NCBI RefSeq assembly: GCF_000502955.1
Contig: NZ_AYWO01000003.1
Coordinates: 71,067-135,066 of the forward strand
Length of the DNA: 64,000 bases
DNA from: Mesorhizobium sp. LNHC252B00
GTDB lineage: Bacteria; Pseudomonadota; Alphaproteobacteria; Rhizobiales; Rhizobiaceae
Direction: 5' to 3'
A program made the translations under genes and the position numbers. Of the stretch, positions 55,128 to 63,979 are shown one piece after another. Below the pieces are notes generated by a model that saw only the letters and a list, made by a program, of their open reading frames with translations, ran no database searches and was not told where the DNA came from. Positions within the stretch are counted from its first letter, which is position 1. The number at the start of each line of letters is the position of its first letter.

Positions 55128-56366
55128 CTACTCGGCCAGTGCCACGGACTGCGCGGCTGGAATGTCGCGCATTCCGAGGCTCGAGCAATTCTGATTGACA
55201 GTCGCGCTGCCGGACCATTGAATCGTGTTGGCAACCACCTGGGTGCAGCCGCTGTTGCCCGAGAAATTGCCGAGGTAATTGACTTGTTGCTTGGGAAAAT
55301 AGAGCGCGCCGGTCAAAAGCGAGTCCGCCGTGCCGTTGAAGGTGCTCTGCGCCGCGGTCCCCGTCCTGTCGCCATAGAACAGCACCCCGGAATAGGTGCC
55401 TGAGGTCGGCGCGCTCAGCGTCACCGTGGCGTTGCCGTTCATGCTGACGGTGTTGCTGCCTTGCATGAAGATGGTAACCCCGCTGCCCAAAATGACCGCA
55501 CCCGCGTTGATCTTCAAATTGCCCTGCACGACATAGACGCCGGGAGAAAGCGTGATGGTGCCGTTGAGGTTCATGCCACCGCAATAGGTCCCGGGCTGGA
55601 TTGTCTGCGTCGTCTTGTTGCCGTTAATATTCTTGCACGGGTTGCTGGCCGCCGGCGTTGGTAGGTCGGCAAATGGGTCGCTGGCGGGCAGCGCCTGGGT
55701 GATCGGCGCGGCGCAGACCGTGGTGACGGGATTGCTGAGAGAGACACCGCCCGCCGATATCAGGCAATCGACCTGGAGGGCCGCCGAGCCCTGAAGCTTG
55801 ATGGCGTCCGGGGCGTTCGAATTGGACATGATGACGCAGTGTGTGACCTTAACGCTGGTATTGCCGGAAAACCCTACAGCCTGCGAGGCGGTCGGATCGA
55901 GCGCTTCCATGCAGGCCTTTGAGGCGTCGGTGATCAGGGCCACCGCCCTCGCCTGCTCGGGAACCTGGGCCTGGGTGAAGATTGAGGTGAACATCCGGTC
56001 GAGGTTCTGGCGGACTATGACCTCGACTGCTTTCTTCGTCGTATTCGGTCCCGACGTCGGCGGCGTGTTGACGACGATCGTGCCCGAGCCCAACCCATTC
56101 GTGGCGGCCGACTGGGTCGCGGCCGCGACGATGGTCGGCTTGTCGGAACCCGAGATCTGTTCAAGCGCGCCGGCATAGGCGGCGGCATCGGCCGTCGCCT
56201 GCAATCTCAGGCTGTTGTAGTACCAATAGGAGGTCTCGACACCGAAGCCCGCGGCACCGACCACAATGGGTAAGGTCAGGGCAAAAATGGTGGCAACATT
56301 TGCGCTTGTTCCCCGGCGAATGCCGTTCGCGATACGTCGAATCCGGGTGAAGCAAATGAAGGTCAT
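55128..56366 (-). CDS. tadG: TadG-family pilus assembly protein
   Basis: A 412-residue protein with N-terminal GTSANVATIFALTLPIVVGAAGFGVETSYW, the TadE/TadG helix, followed by LRLQATADAAAYAGAL. The last ~250 residues look like a parallel beta-helix (INAGAVILGSGVTIFMQGSN, GNATVTLSAPTSGTYSGVLF), common in long TadG homologues. It leads the tadG-tadE-tadE set, which is about 36 kb from the main pilus operon. Confidence 0.85.
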   Translation of the reverse strand: MTFICFTRIRRIANGIRRGTSANVATIFALTLPIVVGAAGFGVETSYWYYNSLRLQATADAAAYAGALEQISGSDKPTIVAAATQSAATNGLGSGTIVVNTPPTSGPNTTKKAVEVIVRQNLDRMFTSIFTQAQVPEQARAVALITDASKACMEALDPTASQAVGFSGNTSVKVTHCVIMSNSNAPDAIKLQGSAALQVDCLISAGGVSLSNPVTTVCAAPITQALPASDPFADLPTPAASNPCKNINGNKTTQTIQPGTYCGGMNLNGTITLSPGVYVVQGNLKINAGAVILGSGVTIFMQGSNTVSMNGNATVTLSAPTSGTYSGVLFYGDRTGTAAQSTFNGTADSLLTGALYFPKQQVNYLGNFSGNSGCTQVVANTIQWSGSATVNQNCSSLGMRDIPAAQSVALAE

Positions 56367-56703
56367 AACCTAGATTAGAAAGCACGCATGTATGAACGAA
56401 TGGCTAAAAAGTTCAGTTCATTTTTGATCAGCTATCTGTTGTCCTCAAAAAAATGGGTTCGTTGTCTGATCAGCGAGCATGCAAGGCAACGGACGACTTA
56501 CAGGCCGTGCCCCGATGGATGAGTTCCGAGGATAGTTTACCGTTTGCTAACAGCACGATTGCAGAGCCGGAGGCAAGGATCGGCCGGCTCAACTTCGCAA
56601 TGGGACTTATGCGCGGCAAATCGGGGACCAAGGTCCGTCTAGCGGGTTCATCGACGACGTCGCATGATTCACCGAGCGGGACGGCCGACTCGAAGGATGG
56701 ACC
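56367..56703. other. Intergenic region between tadG and the Gly-rich secreted protein
   Basis: About 337 bases between divergent genes, so promoters for both should lie here. Two copies of TGATCAGC occur (near 56427 and 56468). No pilin-sized gene with a TadV cleavage motif was found. Confidence 0.4.
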
Positions 56704-57066
56704 ATGAAAAATCGAACCAATCTGCTCGCAGCGGTTGCGGCGCTCGCACTTCTCGCCTCTCCGGTCTTCGCGGGTCCTGGCGGCAGTGGTAATGGCGGCG
56801 GCCACGGCAGTGGGAACGGAAACGGCGGGAATTCAGCCGGAGCTGGATCGCAGGGGCATGGAGCTGCGACATCCGCGGCGGCAAGAGATCCTTCGACCAG
56901 TGGTTTGACAAAAGCGCTCAGCGTCGTGGCGACCACGCCGGCATCACCGCAGGCTACGCTGTCCCTGCAGGCAGCCTTGGACAAGCTCTTGGCGAAGAAC
57001 GCAACTGAAGATCCGGCAGACACGACGGATGACTCATCGGACGAAACCACTGGCTCTACGGAATAG
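56704..57066 (+). CDS. Small secreted Gly/Asn/Ser-rich protein
   Basis: A 120-residue protein with a good signal peptide (LLAAVAALALLASPVFA, cut near residue 23). The mature N-terminus is low-complexity (GPGGSGNGGGHGSGNGNGG), then a helix (LSLQAALDKLLAKN), then an acidic Thr/Ser/Asp tail. GAAGGATGGACC precedes the ATG. A strong terminator follows. No named family; possibly a surface or matrix protein. Confidence 0.7.
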   Translation: MKNRTNLLAAVAALALLASPVFAGPGGSGNGGGHGSGNGNGGNSAGAGSQGHGAATSAAARDPSTSGLTKALSVVATTPASPQATLSLQAALDKLLAKNATEDPADTTDDSSDETTGSTE

Positions 57067-57108
57067 ATAGCTTTGGGGTAGTGGCGCTTTGACGTGACAC
57101 TCCTTGTG

Positions 57109-57140
57109 GCCCGCGCCGGTTCGCCGGTGCGGGCTTTTTT
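57109..57140 (+). terminator. Rho-independent terminator
   Basis: GCCCGCGCCGG and CCGGTGCGGGC form an 11-bp stem (one G-T pair) around a TTCG-type loop, followed at once by TTTTTT. It lies 43 bases past the stop of the Gly-rich protein gene. This is the clearest intrinsic terminator in the window. Confidence 0.92.
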
Positions 57141-57354
57141 CACAGTCGCGTTTCTTGGCGGCCGCACGGGGCCAGCGCCAGCAAGCCACGGCCTCGAGAG
57201 CGACCGTCTTAGTGCGTCCTGCCTACATCCGCCAGGTACCCTGCCGGCGAGTGATCCGTGCCCTTGCCGAACACCGATGTGTTGCTGCCCCGGTTCAGCG
57301 ACCGCTCGAACCCATGCAGCCATGAGGCGCTGTCCATAGCCGTGAAGTTTGTTT

Positions 57355-57630
57355 TCAAGCGGAAAGAACTGGCATCGTCTCCGCGACTGCCCCAGCCGAC
57401 ATCTCTCTCTGAACGGCCAGGAAGAACCTGCGCACTTCGTCGCTGGCTGCTGTTCTGTCCCTGCCGGATCCGACAACGAGATCGAGCAACTCCGATGCCT
57501 TCGCTCTCCAGAAGGAGGTGGCGGTTTCGCCGTGCAGGTTGCAGAGCTTCGCGGCAACTTCTCTGACCAAGAACACCTGACGATCGATCGGGAATGCACG
57601 AACTTTTTCTGGGGACATCTTCCGAACCAT
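57355..57630 (-). CDS. DUF6074-like small protein
   Basis: About 91 residues: MVRKMSPEKVRAFPIDRQVF, then VREVAAKLCNLHGETATSFW and DEVRRFFLAVQREMSAGA. The FP..R...V...A..L...... pattern resembles the DUF6074 family of rhizobia. The start is uncertain (57630 or 57618); the frame extends to 57729 with no ribosome site. Function unknown. Confidence 0.55.
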   Translation of the reverse strand: MVRKMSPEKVRAFPIDRQVFLVREVAAKLCNLHGETATSFWRAKASELLDLVVGSGRDRTAASDEVRRFFLAVQREMSAGAVAETMPVLSA

Positions 57631-57756
57631 GAGACCGACGCAACGAATCAACCATTGCCAACAAGCAATGACGTAGCCGGCAAGGTGGAAACGGAAGCTT
57701 AACGGCGCTGACGTTGGTGCGCATTGCAATCGGACAAGGCGAAGCGGCGGCAGCCC

Positions 57757-58053
57757 TCAGGCCTGGAGCGCCCTCGACCCACCGTCGCGCTTGCGCGGCG
57801 TCATCATGTCCCTGGCCATCAGCCCGCTCGCCCGGCAAAACGCCATGAACGCCCGGCACGCATCCTCGGTCTTGACCACGTCCACCGTGGCGCCAAAGCA
57901 GGCGTTGAAAGCTTTCTGATAAATCGGGCCCTGATGGCGCGCAGGCCAGTCCTGGAGAAAATCGAGCGCCTGTTCGACCCCGTAGATTTCCTCGACTGGC
58001 AGGCCGGGTGCGGGTGCGATGCGCACAGGCACCTCGAATTGCAATCTGTCCAT
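57757..58053 (-). CDS. DUF982 domain-containing protein
   Basis: A 98-residue protein: VPVRIAPAPGLPVEEIYGVE, then ALDFLQDWPARHQGPIYQKA and EDACRAFMAFCRASGLMARD. This matches DUF982, a small family expanded in rhizobia and of unknown function. Length is typical. Confidence 0.85.
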   Translation of the reverse strand: MDRLQFEVPVRIAPAPGLPVEEIYGVEQALDFLQDWPARHQGPIYQKAFNACFGATVDVVKTEDACRAFMAFCRASGLMARDMMTPRKRDGGSRALQA

Positions 58054-58336
58054 CCCACATCTCCCGAACTGGCGTCACCGGGGGCGGCAATGCCGTTCGT
58101 CGTCAAAAAATTGCCTTGACCGGCTTTTGGCCCAGAAATGTGTCGTCACTTGGGATCGTCAGAAGGGAAAAGCAAGCCGCGCAAAAATCGGCTAGACATA
58201 GCCCCATGCAAGAGGAATATCCCGAAGCGCGGCCGCATTGGGCAGTTCTTCCTTGAACCTTCTGCCCTCAAGTGCCAAATCTGGGGAGATTTTCACATCG
58301 GCTCTCTTGCAGGGCCCTACCGCCTAAACGGACAAA

Positions 58337-59164
58337 ATGGTCACCTATCTCGACGCAGCCACTGCACCACTCAGAAACACCGGCCAGATCCGCCTTTATG
58401 GCGAGGAAGGCTTTGCCGGCATGCGCAAGGCTTGCGATCTCACCGCGCGCTGCCTCGACGAGCTGGTGCCGATGATCGAGCCCGGCGTCACCACCGAAAC
58501 CATCGATCGCTTCGTCTTCGAATTCGGCATGGACCATGGCGCACTGCCAGCGACACTCAACTATCGCGGCTACACGAAATCGTCCTGCACCTCGATCAAC
58601 CATGTCGTCTGCCATGGCATCCCCGACAACAAGCCGCTCAAGGATGGCGACATCGTCAACATCGACGTCACCTATATCCTGGACGGCTGGCACGGCGATT
58701 CCTCGCGCATGTATCCAGTCGGCACGATCAAGCGCGCCGCCGAGCGCTTGCTCGAAGTCACGCATGAATGCCTGATGCGTGGTATTGCGGCGATCAGGCC
58801 AGGCGCACGCACCGGCGCCATCGGTGCTGCCATCCAGACCTATGCCGAGGGCGAGCGCTGCTCGGTGGTGCGCGACTTCTGCGGCCACGGCGTCGGCCAG
58901 CTTTTCCATGATGCGCCGAACATCCTGCACTACGGCAGCGCCAATGAGGGCGTCGAGATGCGGCCCGGCATGATCTTCACTGTCGAGCCGATGATCAATC
59001 TCGGCCGGCCGCACGTGAAGGTTCTGTCGGACGGCTGGACCGCGGTGACGCGCGACCGCTCGCTGTCGGCGCAATACGAGCACACGATCGGCGTCACCGA
59101 CACCGGTTGCGAGATTTTCACGCTGTCGCCCAAAAAACTCGACCGTCCGGGCCTGCCAGCCTAG
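58337..59164 (+). CDS. map: Methionine aminopeptidase, type I
   Basis: A 275-residue metallopeptidase removing N-terminal Met. The five metal ligands lie in the usual blocks: VNIDVTYILDGWHGDSSRMY (two Asp), RDFCGHGVGQLFHDAPNILH (His), IFTVEPMINL (Glu) and SAQYEHTIGVT (Glu). The N-terminus has no zinc-finger extension, as expected for type I. Confidence 0.95.
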   Translation: MVTYLDAATAPLRNTGQIRLYGEEGFAGMRKACDLTARCLDELVPMIEPGVTTETIDRFVFEFGMDHGALPATLNYRGYTKSSCTSINHVVCHGIPDNKPLKDGDIVNIDVTYILDGWHGDSSRMYPVGTIKRAAERLLEVTHECLMRGIAAIRPGARTGAIGAAIQTYAEGERCSVVRDFCGHGVGQLFHDAPNILHYGSANEGVEMRPGMIFTVEPMINLGRPHVKVLSDGWTAVTRDRSLSAQYEHTIGVTDTGCEIFTLSPKKLDRPGLPA

Positions 59165-59433
59165 AGTTTTGTCGTGTAGGGCGGCGCTGGCACCTCGATC
59201 CCGGCCGCTTGCGTAGAGCACGGCATCATGCCCGACTGGACGTGAGATCGTCTTATGACGATTGGAACACCCGTAGCATTTCGGCAGGTCGATGGTGACG
59301 ACCTGTCCGTTGAGTTGGTTGTCCTGCAATTCGATCCTGCCGCCGTGACCAATGCTGCGCAACGCATCTTCCTTGAAGAATGGTTCGAAAACCAGAACGA
59401 ACTGGCACGGAGCAATCGATCAACAATTGTCGT

Positions 59434-59643
59434 TTATGATTTGCCGTATCGGGATTCCAGCGCATCTGCAATTCGTTCGCAAAGCATTTCAGCGGTGACG
59501 GTCGTTAGGTGCAGGCGAATGCGGCTTCCCTGCGTATCGATTAGCGAAACAGCAACTCCGCTATCAGAATACTCGAGGTGGCGGAGAACGTTGGTGACCA
59601 CGAAATCTGGTGTTTCGCTGGATCTCTTATCGACGTCACCCAC
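59434..59643 (-). CDS. Small hypothetical protein, start set by a strong RBS
   Basis: A 69-residue protein, from GTG at 59643, reading MGDVDKRSSETPDFVVTNVL then HLEYSDSGVAVSLIDTQGSR. GGAGGA lies seven bases before the GTG, which decides the start against the in-frame ATG at 59694. The RBS is directly after the stop of the small ORF upstream (59660), suggesting a two-gene unit. No family recognised. Confidence 0.6.
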   Translation of the reverse strand: MGDVDKRSSETPDFVVTNVLRHLEYSDSGVAVSLIDTQGSRIRLHLTTVTAEMLCERIADALESRYGKS

Positions 59644-59659
59644 AGATTTTTCCTCCAAT

Positions 59660-59791
59660 TCAGGTTTTATCGATATTTTGCGGCTTCCATGCAACCGAAA
59701 CCAGGTGCAGTTCTTCGGATTGACTCTCGGCGTCGCCTGATTTCCGACTAAAGTACTTTGTCAGCTTACCATTTTCCGCGGCCTGTACCAT
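59660..59791 (-). CDS. Tiny ORF upstream of the small protein, possibly frameshifted
   Basis: About 43 residues (MVQAAENGKLTKYFSRKSGD, ending AWKPQNIDKT). A consensus GGAGGT at about 59809-59814 serves an ATG that runs in a different frame and stops after 13 codons. Either the ATG at 59791 is the real start, or the gene has lost or gained a base near 59795. No family recognised. Confidence 0.35.
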   Translation of the reverse strand: MVQAAENGKLTKYFSRKSGDAESQSEELHLVSVAWKPQNIDKT

Positions 59792-60063
59792 CCATTTGCC
59801 ATGACATATTTTACCTCCACGTTGTTCGACTTGACACACCCTCCCTCTGCTCCGCTCGGCAAATGGATAATGAGGCCACCAGGCCGTGTACTTGACGCAC
59901 ACGAAGCGTTTCAGTTCTGGGAAAATAAATTCGCCATTCGCCTCAAGTGTGCCGGGCTTCTATTGAGCAAAGGTCCACAACAATAGACCTGAAGCAACGC
60001 ATCGCCATTAGCAACAGAAAGCCGGTGCATGCAGGCAGGTCTCGCCTGAGAATCGATCCACCC

Positions 60064-60735
60064 TCACTCGATTTTGCCATCGACGATATGGAGGCGGCGG
60101 TCCATCCGCTCTGCCATATCGAGATTGTGCGTGACCGCGACGACTGTCTTGCCACGATCGCGCACCAGTTTTTCGAGAATTGTGAACACCTGCTCGGAGC
60201 TCTTGGAGTCGAGGCTTCCCGTCGGCTCGTCGGCGAGGATGAGCGGCGGGTCATTGGCGAGCGAGCGCGCCACCGCCACACGCTGGCGCTGACCACCCGA
60301 GAGCTGGTCGGGCCGCTTGTCCAGATGCTCGGCAAGTCCCAGCGAGCCAAGCAACTCGCCGGCGCGCTCGCGCATCTCTTCTCGCTTTAATCTGCCGAGC
60401 TTGCGCATCGGGATCTCGACATTCTCACGCACAGTGAATTCGGGCAGCAGGAAGTGGAACTGGAACACAAAGCCGAGCATCTCAAGCCGCGTTCTTGCCC
60501 GCTCCCTTTCGTCCATGGGACCGGCGTCACGGCCACCGATCTTCAGAGTCCCACGGGTCGGCCGATCGAGCAGCCCGAGCAGATAGAGAAGCGACGACTT
60601 GCCTGAGCCGGATGGACCGGTGACGGCGATGAACTCCTTCTCGCGGATCTCAAGCGTGATGTCCTCGACCAGCGTAACGGGGACTGTTTCCGGCAGGATG
60701 CGCATCAGCCCTTCGGTCTCGACCAGCGTGGTCAT
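60064..60735 (-). CDS. ABC transporter ATP-binding protein (LolD/MacB type)
   Basis: A 223-residue ATPase of the FtsE/LolD/MacB branch. Walker A GPSGSGKSSLLYLLG, Q-loop FVFQFHFLLPEFT, signature LSGGQRQRVAVARSL and Walker B LILADEPTGSLDS are intact. The ATG overlaps the stop of the permease gene by four bases (ATGA). It completes a three-gene MacAB-like exporter. Confidence 0.94.
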   Translation of the reverse strand: MTTLVETEGLMRILPETVPVTLVEDITLEIREKEFIAVTGPSGSGKSSLLYLLGLLDRPTRGTLKIGGRDAGPMDERERARTRLEMLGFVFQFHFLLPEFTVRENVEIPMRKLGRLKREEMRERAGELLGSLGLAEHLDKRPDQLSGGQRQRVAVARSLANDPPLILADEPTGSLDSKSSEQVFTILEKLVRDRGKTVVAVTHNLDMAERMDRRLHIVDGKIE

Positions 60736-61973
60736 GTCGCGCCTCTGATGATGTCGACCGGGTTTTGCATCGCCGCCCGACGCGCCGGCAGATATCCGGC
60801 CACCGCCGCCGAACCGACCGCGAAGCCCGTGGCGATGACGTAATGCAGCACGCTCCAGGCGATCGGAAGATGCGTCATCTCCTGGCCGGTCGCGGCGATC
60901 TCGAAGCGAACCAGCGACAGCGCGTAGACCATCGCGAAGCCGAGCACCCAGCCGAGCGCCGAACCGCCGGCGCCGATCGCCACCCCTTCCAGCAGGAACA
61001 GCCGGCGCATGTCGGCCTCGGGGAAACCGAGCGACTTCATGATGGCGATGTCGCGCGCCTTCTCGTGTGTGATGGTGGAGATGATGTTGAAAATGCCGAA
61101 GCCGGCCACCAGCATGATCGCGCCGACCACGGTGTACATGATGACGTTGCGGATGACGAAGGCTTCAAGGATGGATTCGTTGGCCTCTTGCCACGCCACG
61201 GCCTTGTAGCCGAGCTCGGCTTCAGCCCGCCTCGCCACCGCGGGCGCGCGGTTCGGATCGTCGAGCTTGATGCGGATTTCGTTGATCGCGTTCGGCCGCA
61301 CGGACACGATCTGCGCGTTCTTTAGAAGAATGTAGGCCTCGCTCTCGTCGCGCTGGGTCGTGCCGGTGTGGAACAGCCCGGCGATCTTGAAATTGCGCGC
61401 CTGGCCTTGCGAGGAAACCGCCGTGATCGTGTCGCCAAGCCCGGCGCCGAGCCGGTTCGCCATGGTGTCGCCGACGAGCACATTGTTGCCGCCGGCCGCA
61501 AGTGCGGCGAAGCTGCCTTGGACGAAATCCTCCACGATCGGCGATACGCCGGGCTCGCGCTCCGGCTCGACGCCGATGATGGTCGCGCCCACCTCTCGGC
61601 TGGAATAGCGGATCACGCCCTGTGTCTTGAGGCTCGGCGCGTAGCGTCCGGGAATCCAGCTCTCCAGCCAGGCGGTCGCCTCGGTCGGGTTGATGATGCC
61701 GCGGCGGTCATCACGCGGCCTCAGCCCCGAGATCGCGACAGTGTCGAACATATCCTCGGCCGGCTGGCGTCGGGCTGTGCGTTGTTCGTCGGTGATGTCG
61801 ACATGGGGCATCGTGTCGACGAGCTGGCGCACGAAGTCGTCCTGGCCGCCCTGCATGAGCGCTGCCATGGCGATCGAGAAGCCGACGCCGACCGCCACGC
61901 CGATCACCGCGACGAGCGTCTGCCGGCCGCGGCCGGCGATGTGCGTGACTGCGATGTCGAGGATCAGCGGCAT
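60732..61973 (-). CDS. ABC transporter permease (MacB/LolC type)
   Basis: A 413-residue permease: an N-terminal helix (LVAVIGVAVGVGFSIAMAAL), a large periplasmic domain (about residues 45-280), and three C-terminal helices of the FtsX/MacB core (VVGAIMLVAGFGIFNIISTI, then SLGFPEADMRRLFLLEGVAI). The ATG at 61973 follows GAGGTGGAA; the open frame upstream overlaps the adaptor gene and is not used. No ATPase domain is fused. Confidence 0.92.
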   Translation of the reverse strand: MPLILDIAVTHIAGRGRQTLVAVIGVAVGVGFSIAMAALMQGGQDDFVRQLVDTMPHVDITDEQRTARRQPAEDMFDTVAISGLRPRDDRRGIINPTEATAWLESWIPGRYAPSLKTQGVIRYSSREVGATIIGVEPEREPGVSPIVEDFVQGSFAALAAGGNNVLVGDTMANRLGAGLGDTITAVSSQGQARNFKIAGLFHTGTTQRDESEAYILLKNAQIVSVRPNAINEIRIKLDDPNRAPAVARRAEAELGYKAVAWQEANESILEAFVIRNVIMYTVVGAIMLVAGFGIFNIISTITHEKARDIAIMKSLGFPEADMRRLFLLEGVAIGAGGSALGWVLGFAMVYALSLVRFEIAATGQEMTHLPIAWSVLHYVIATGFAVGSAAVAGYLPARRAAMQNPVDIIRGAT

Positions 61974-61980
61974 TTCCACC

Positions 61981-62985
61981 TCACGATTCTCGGGCCGCGA
62001 CGCGCGCGCCGTCGGCAAGGTCCGCTGGGTAGGGCGAAACGACCCGCTCCTGCTCGCCAATGCCGGACCACACCTCGACACCGTTCACGCCGCGGATGCC
62101 GGCGCGGATCTCTCGCCGCCGCGCCCTGTCGCCTTCGATCACGAATACGTCGTTCCCCTGGACCGCAGCCGAGGGAATCAACAGCACGTTCTTCGCTTCG
62201 CGGGTGACGATGTTGACGTCGGTCGACATGCCGATCCTCAGCGGCGTGTCATCGGGCAGGCGCAGATAGACGCGATAGGTTTTCGTCGTCGGGTCGCCCT
62301 TGGGCGTGATGCTGTCAACCGCTGCTTCGAGATTCTGCCCGAGGAACGCATCGGCCCTGAGGAGCACTCGCTGGCCGACCTCGACGCGCGCAATATCCTC
62401 CTCGTTGACCTCCGCTACCACCCGCAGCGGACGCGGCTCGCCGACCCAGAACAGCACGGTGCCGAGCTCGGCGATCTCGCCCACCTCGCCGTCTTGCCTC
62501 AACACGACGCCGGGACTCGGCGCCCGCAATATGTAAGTCTCAAGTCGTGCCTTTTGCGCGGCAAGCTGCGCTTCTATCTGCGATAGTTCGCTACGCGCGC
62601 GATCGAGCGCCTGTTGGCTCGCTGCATTTTTTTGCGCGAGCACGGTTTGGCGTTGGAACTCCTGTTCGGCGAGCGCCCGCCGCGCCTCAAGTTCGCCAAG
62701 CACGGCCTTCGCCTCGCTGTCGTCAAGCTTGGCGAGCACATGGCCGCGCCCGACCCGCGATCCTTCGCAGTCGCACTGCTCTATGATCCTCTCGCGCACG
62801 ACCGGCGCCACCTTGGCCCAGATCTTGGGCTCGACTGCGCCGCTGGCATAGACGATCTCGGCGGCGTCGCCGCGCTTGGCGGTCACCACCGAAACAGGTG
62901 CCGGCCTCAGAAAATACCAGGCCGCGGCACCGCCTGCCGCCACCGCAACGATGGCCATACCCGCAATCCAGCGCCTCAACCGCAT
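61981..62985 (-). CDS. Periplasmic adaptor subunit (HlyD/MacA family)
   Basis: A 334-residue membrane-fusion protein. One N-terminal helix (IAGMAIVAVAAGGAAAWYFL), the lipoyl-like domain (DAAEIVYASGAVEPKIWAKV), an alpha-hairpin (about residues 85-150, with ALDRARSELSQIEAQLAAQK), and beta-barrel and C-terminal domains. It links the ABC permease to an outer-membrane channel, which is not in this cluster. It is the first gene of the operon, 33 bases from a palindromic operator. Confidence 0.93.
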   Translation of the reverse strand: MRLRRWIAGMAIVAVAAGGAAAWYFLRPAPVSVVTAKRGDAAEIVYASGAVEPKIWAKVAPVVRERIIEQCDCEGSRVGRGHVLAKLDDSEAKAVLGELEARRALAEQEFQRQTVLAQKNAASQQALDRARSELSQIEAQLAAQKARLETYILRAPSPGVVLRQDGEVGEIAELGTVLFWVGEPRPLRVVAEVNEEDIARVEVGQRVLLRADAFLGQNLEAAVDSITPKGDPTTKTYRVYLRLPDDTPLRIGMSTDVNIVTREAKNVLLIPSAAVQGNDVFVIEGDRARRREIRAGIRGVNGVEVWSGIGEQERVVSPYPADLADGARVAARES

Positions 62986-63017
62986 GCATGCTCCTTTTTG
63001 GCGAGACCTGTGGCGTC

Positions 63018-63034
63018 AGACCGACCGTCGGTCT
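63018..63034. promoter_or_regulatory. 17-bp palindrome, probable TetR operator
   Basis: AGACCGAC (63018-63025), a central C, and GTCGGTCT (63027-63034) form a perfect inverted repeat. It sits between the divergent exporter operon (start 62985) and the TetR gene (63118). Size and placing fit a TetR-family operator controlling both directions. Confidence 0.75.
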
Positions 63035-63117
63035 ATAGTACGGGAGAACGTCTTGGCGGCTGCCGCGTTCCGGTCCGTCGATCACGTTTTTCAGGAAAGC
63101 CGCCGCGGGAAACGTTA

Positions 63118-63807
63118 TTGGCCAGAGCAAGAAAAGCGCCTGAAATACGCTCCGCCGAGCTTCTCGACTGCGCACAGCGCCTGTTCTTCGAGCGCGGTTA
63201 TGACAATACGACGGTAGAAGACATCATCCGCGCGGCTGGCCTGTCGAAAGGTGCCTTCTACCACTACTTCGCCTCCAAGGAGGCGCTGCTGGAGGCGCTC
63301 GCGGCGCGGCTTGCCCGCGACAGCCTCGCCGAGTTGCAACCGATGCTCGACGATCCGTCGCTCGGACCAGTCGGCCGGCTCAACGCGCTTTTCGCAGGTT
63401 CGCAGCGGCTGAATGTCGAGCTCGCGCCGCAGCTCAGGACGACCTTTGCGGTCCTGTTTCGACCTGAGAACGTCGTGCTCTTCCACCGGGTCGATCTGGC
63501 TGCCAGGGAGCTTGCCCTACCGTTGATAGCTGATCTGCTGAAGAAGGGTAGCGAAGAGGACGCTTTTGACGTACCCGATCCCTTGGCGTTCGCCGACATG
63601 CTGCTGCAGATCAGGCTGATCTTTCGCGACGTGATGCATCGCGCGCTTCGTCAGGCCGACCAAGGAAACATCGAGGAGGCCGCGCGCCTGCTCGAAGAGC
63701 GCCTCAGGCTCTACGGTGTCGCGATCGACCGCCTGCTCAAGCTGCCCGACGGAACGATCAAAGCCGTGGAGCCCGGCTTTGCCCGCGCCTTCCTGCAGGC
63801 GGGCTAG
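63118..63807 (+). CDS. TetR family transcriptional regulator
   Basis: A 229-residue regulator. The N-terminal HTH domain reads LLDCAQRLFFERGYDNTTVE, then IIRAAGLSKGAFYHYFASKE, a clear TetR signature; the C-terminal ~150 residues are the ligand/dimer domain. The TTG at 63118 (MARARKAPEIRSAEL) follows CGGGAAACG; no ATG suits. It is divergent from the MacAB-like operon and probably represses it and itself. Confidence 0.9.
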   Translation: MARARKAPEIRSAELLDCAQRLFFERGYDNTTVEDIIRAAGLSKGAFYHYFASKEALLEALAARLARDSLAELQPMLDDPSLGPVGRLNALFAGSQRLNVELAPQLRTTFAVLFRPENVVLFHRVDLAARELALPLIADLLKKGSEEDAFDVPDPLAFADMLLQIRLIFRDVMHRALRQADQGNIEEAARLLEERLRLYGVAIDRLLKLPDGTIKAVEPGFARAFLQAG

Positions 63808-63979
63808 CCATCTTGCTTCACCAAGGATCGCGGTTCCGCGCCACGCCTCCGCATGCTTGGCCAACATCCCTGCTTAAGTATAGCGAGGCAACGAGCCTTC
63901 GATCCCGTCACATGTCAGATGAACGTGGCCGCATGCGCTAAGCGATGTTAAGTCTTGTTGCGCAAATCGTGGTTTCATC
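63808..63979. other. Terminal intergenic sequence
   Basis: About 170 bases past the TetR stop with no supported gene or clear terminator; it runs into adapter sequence. Confidence 0.4.

Noticed and set aside
59255..59740. Plus-strand open frame after map
   Set aside because: Its 3' half is antisense to the small gene at 59434-59643, which has a strong ribosome site; the 5' half has no recognisable domain or ribosome site.
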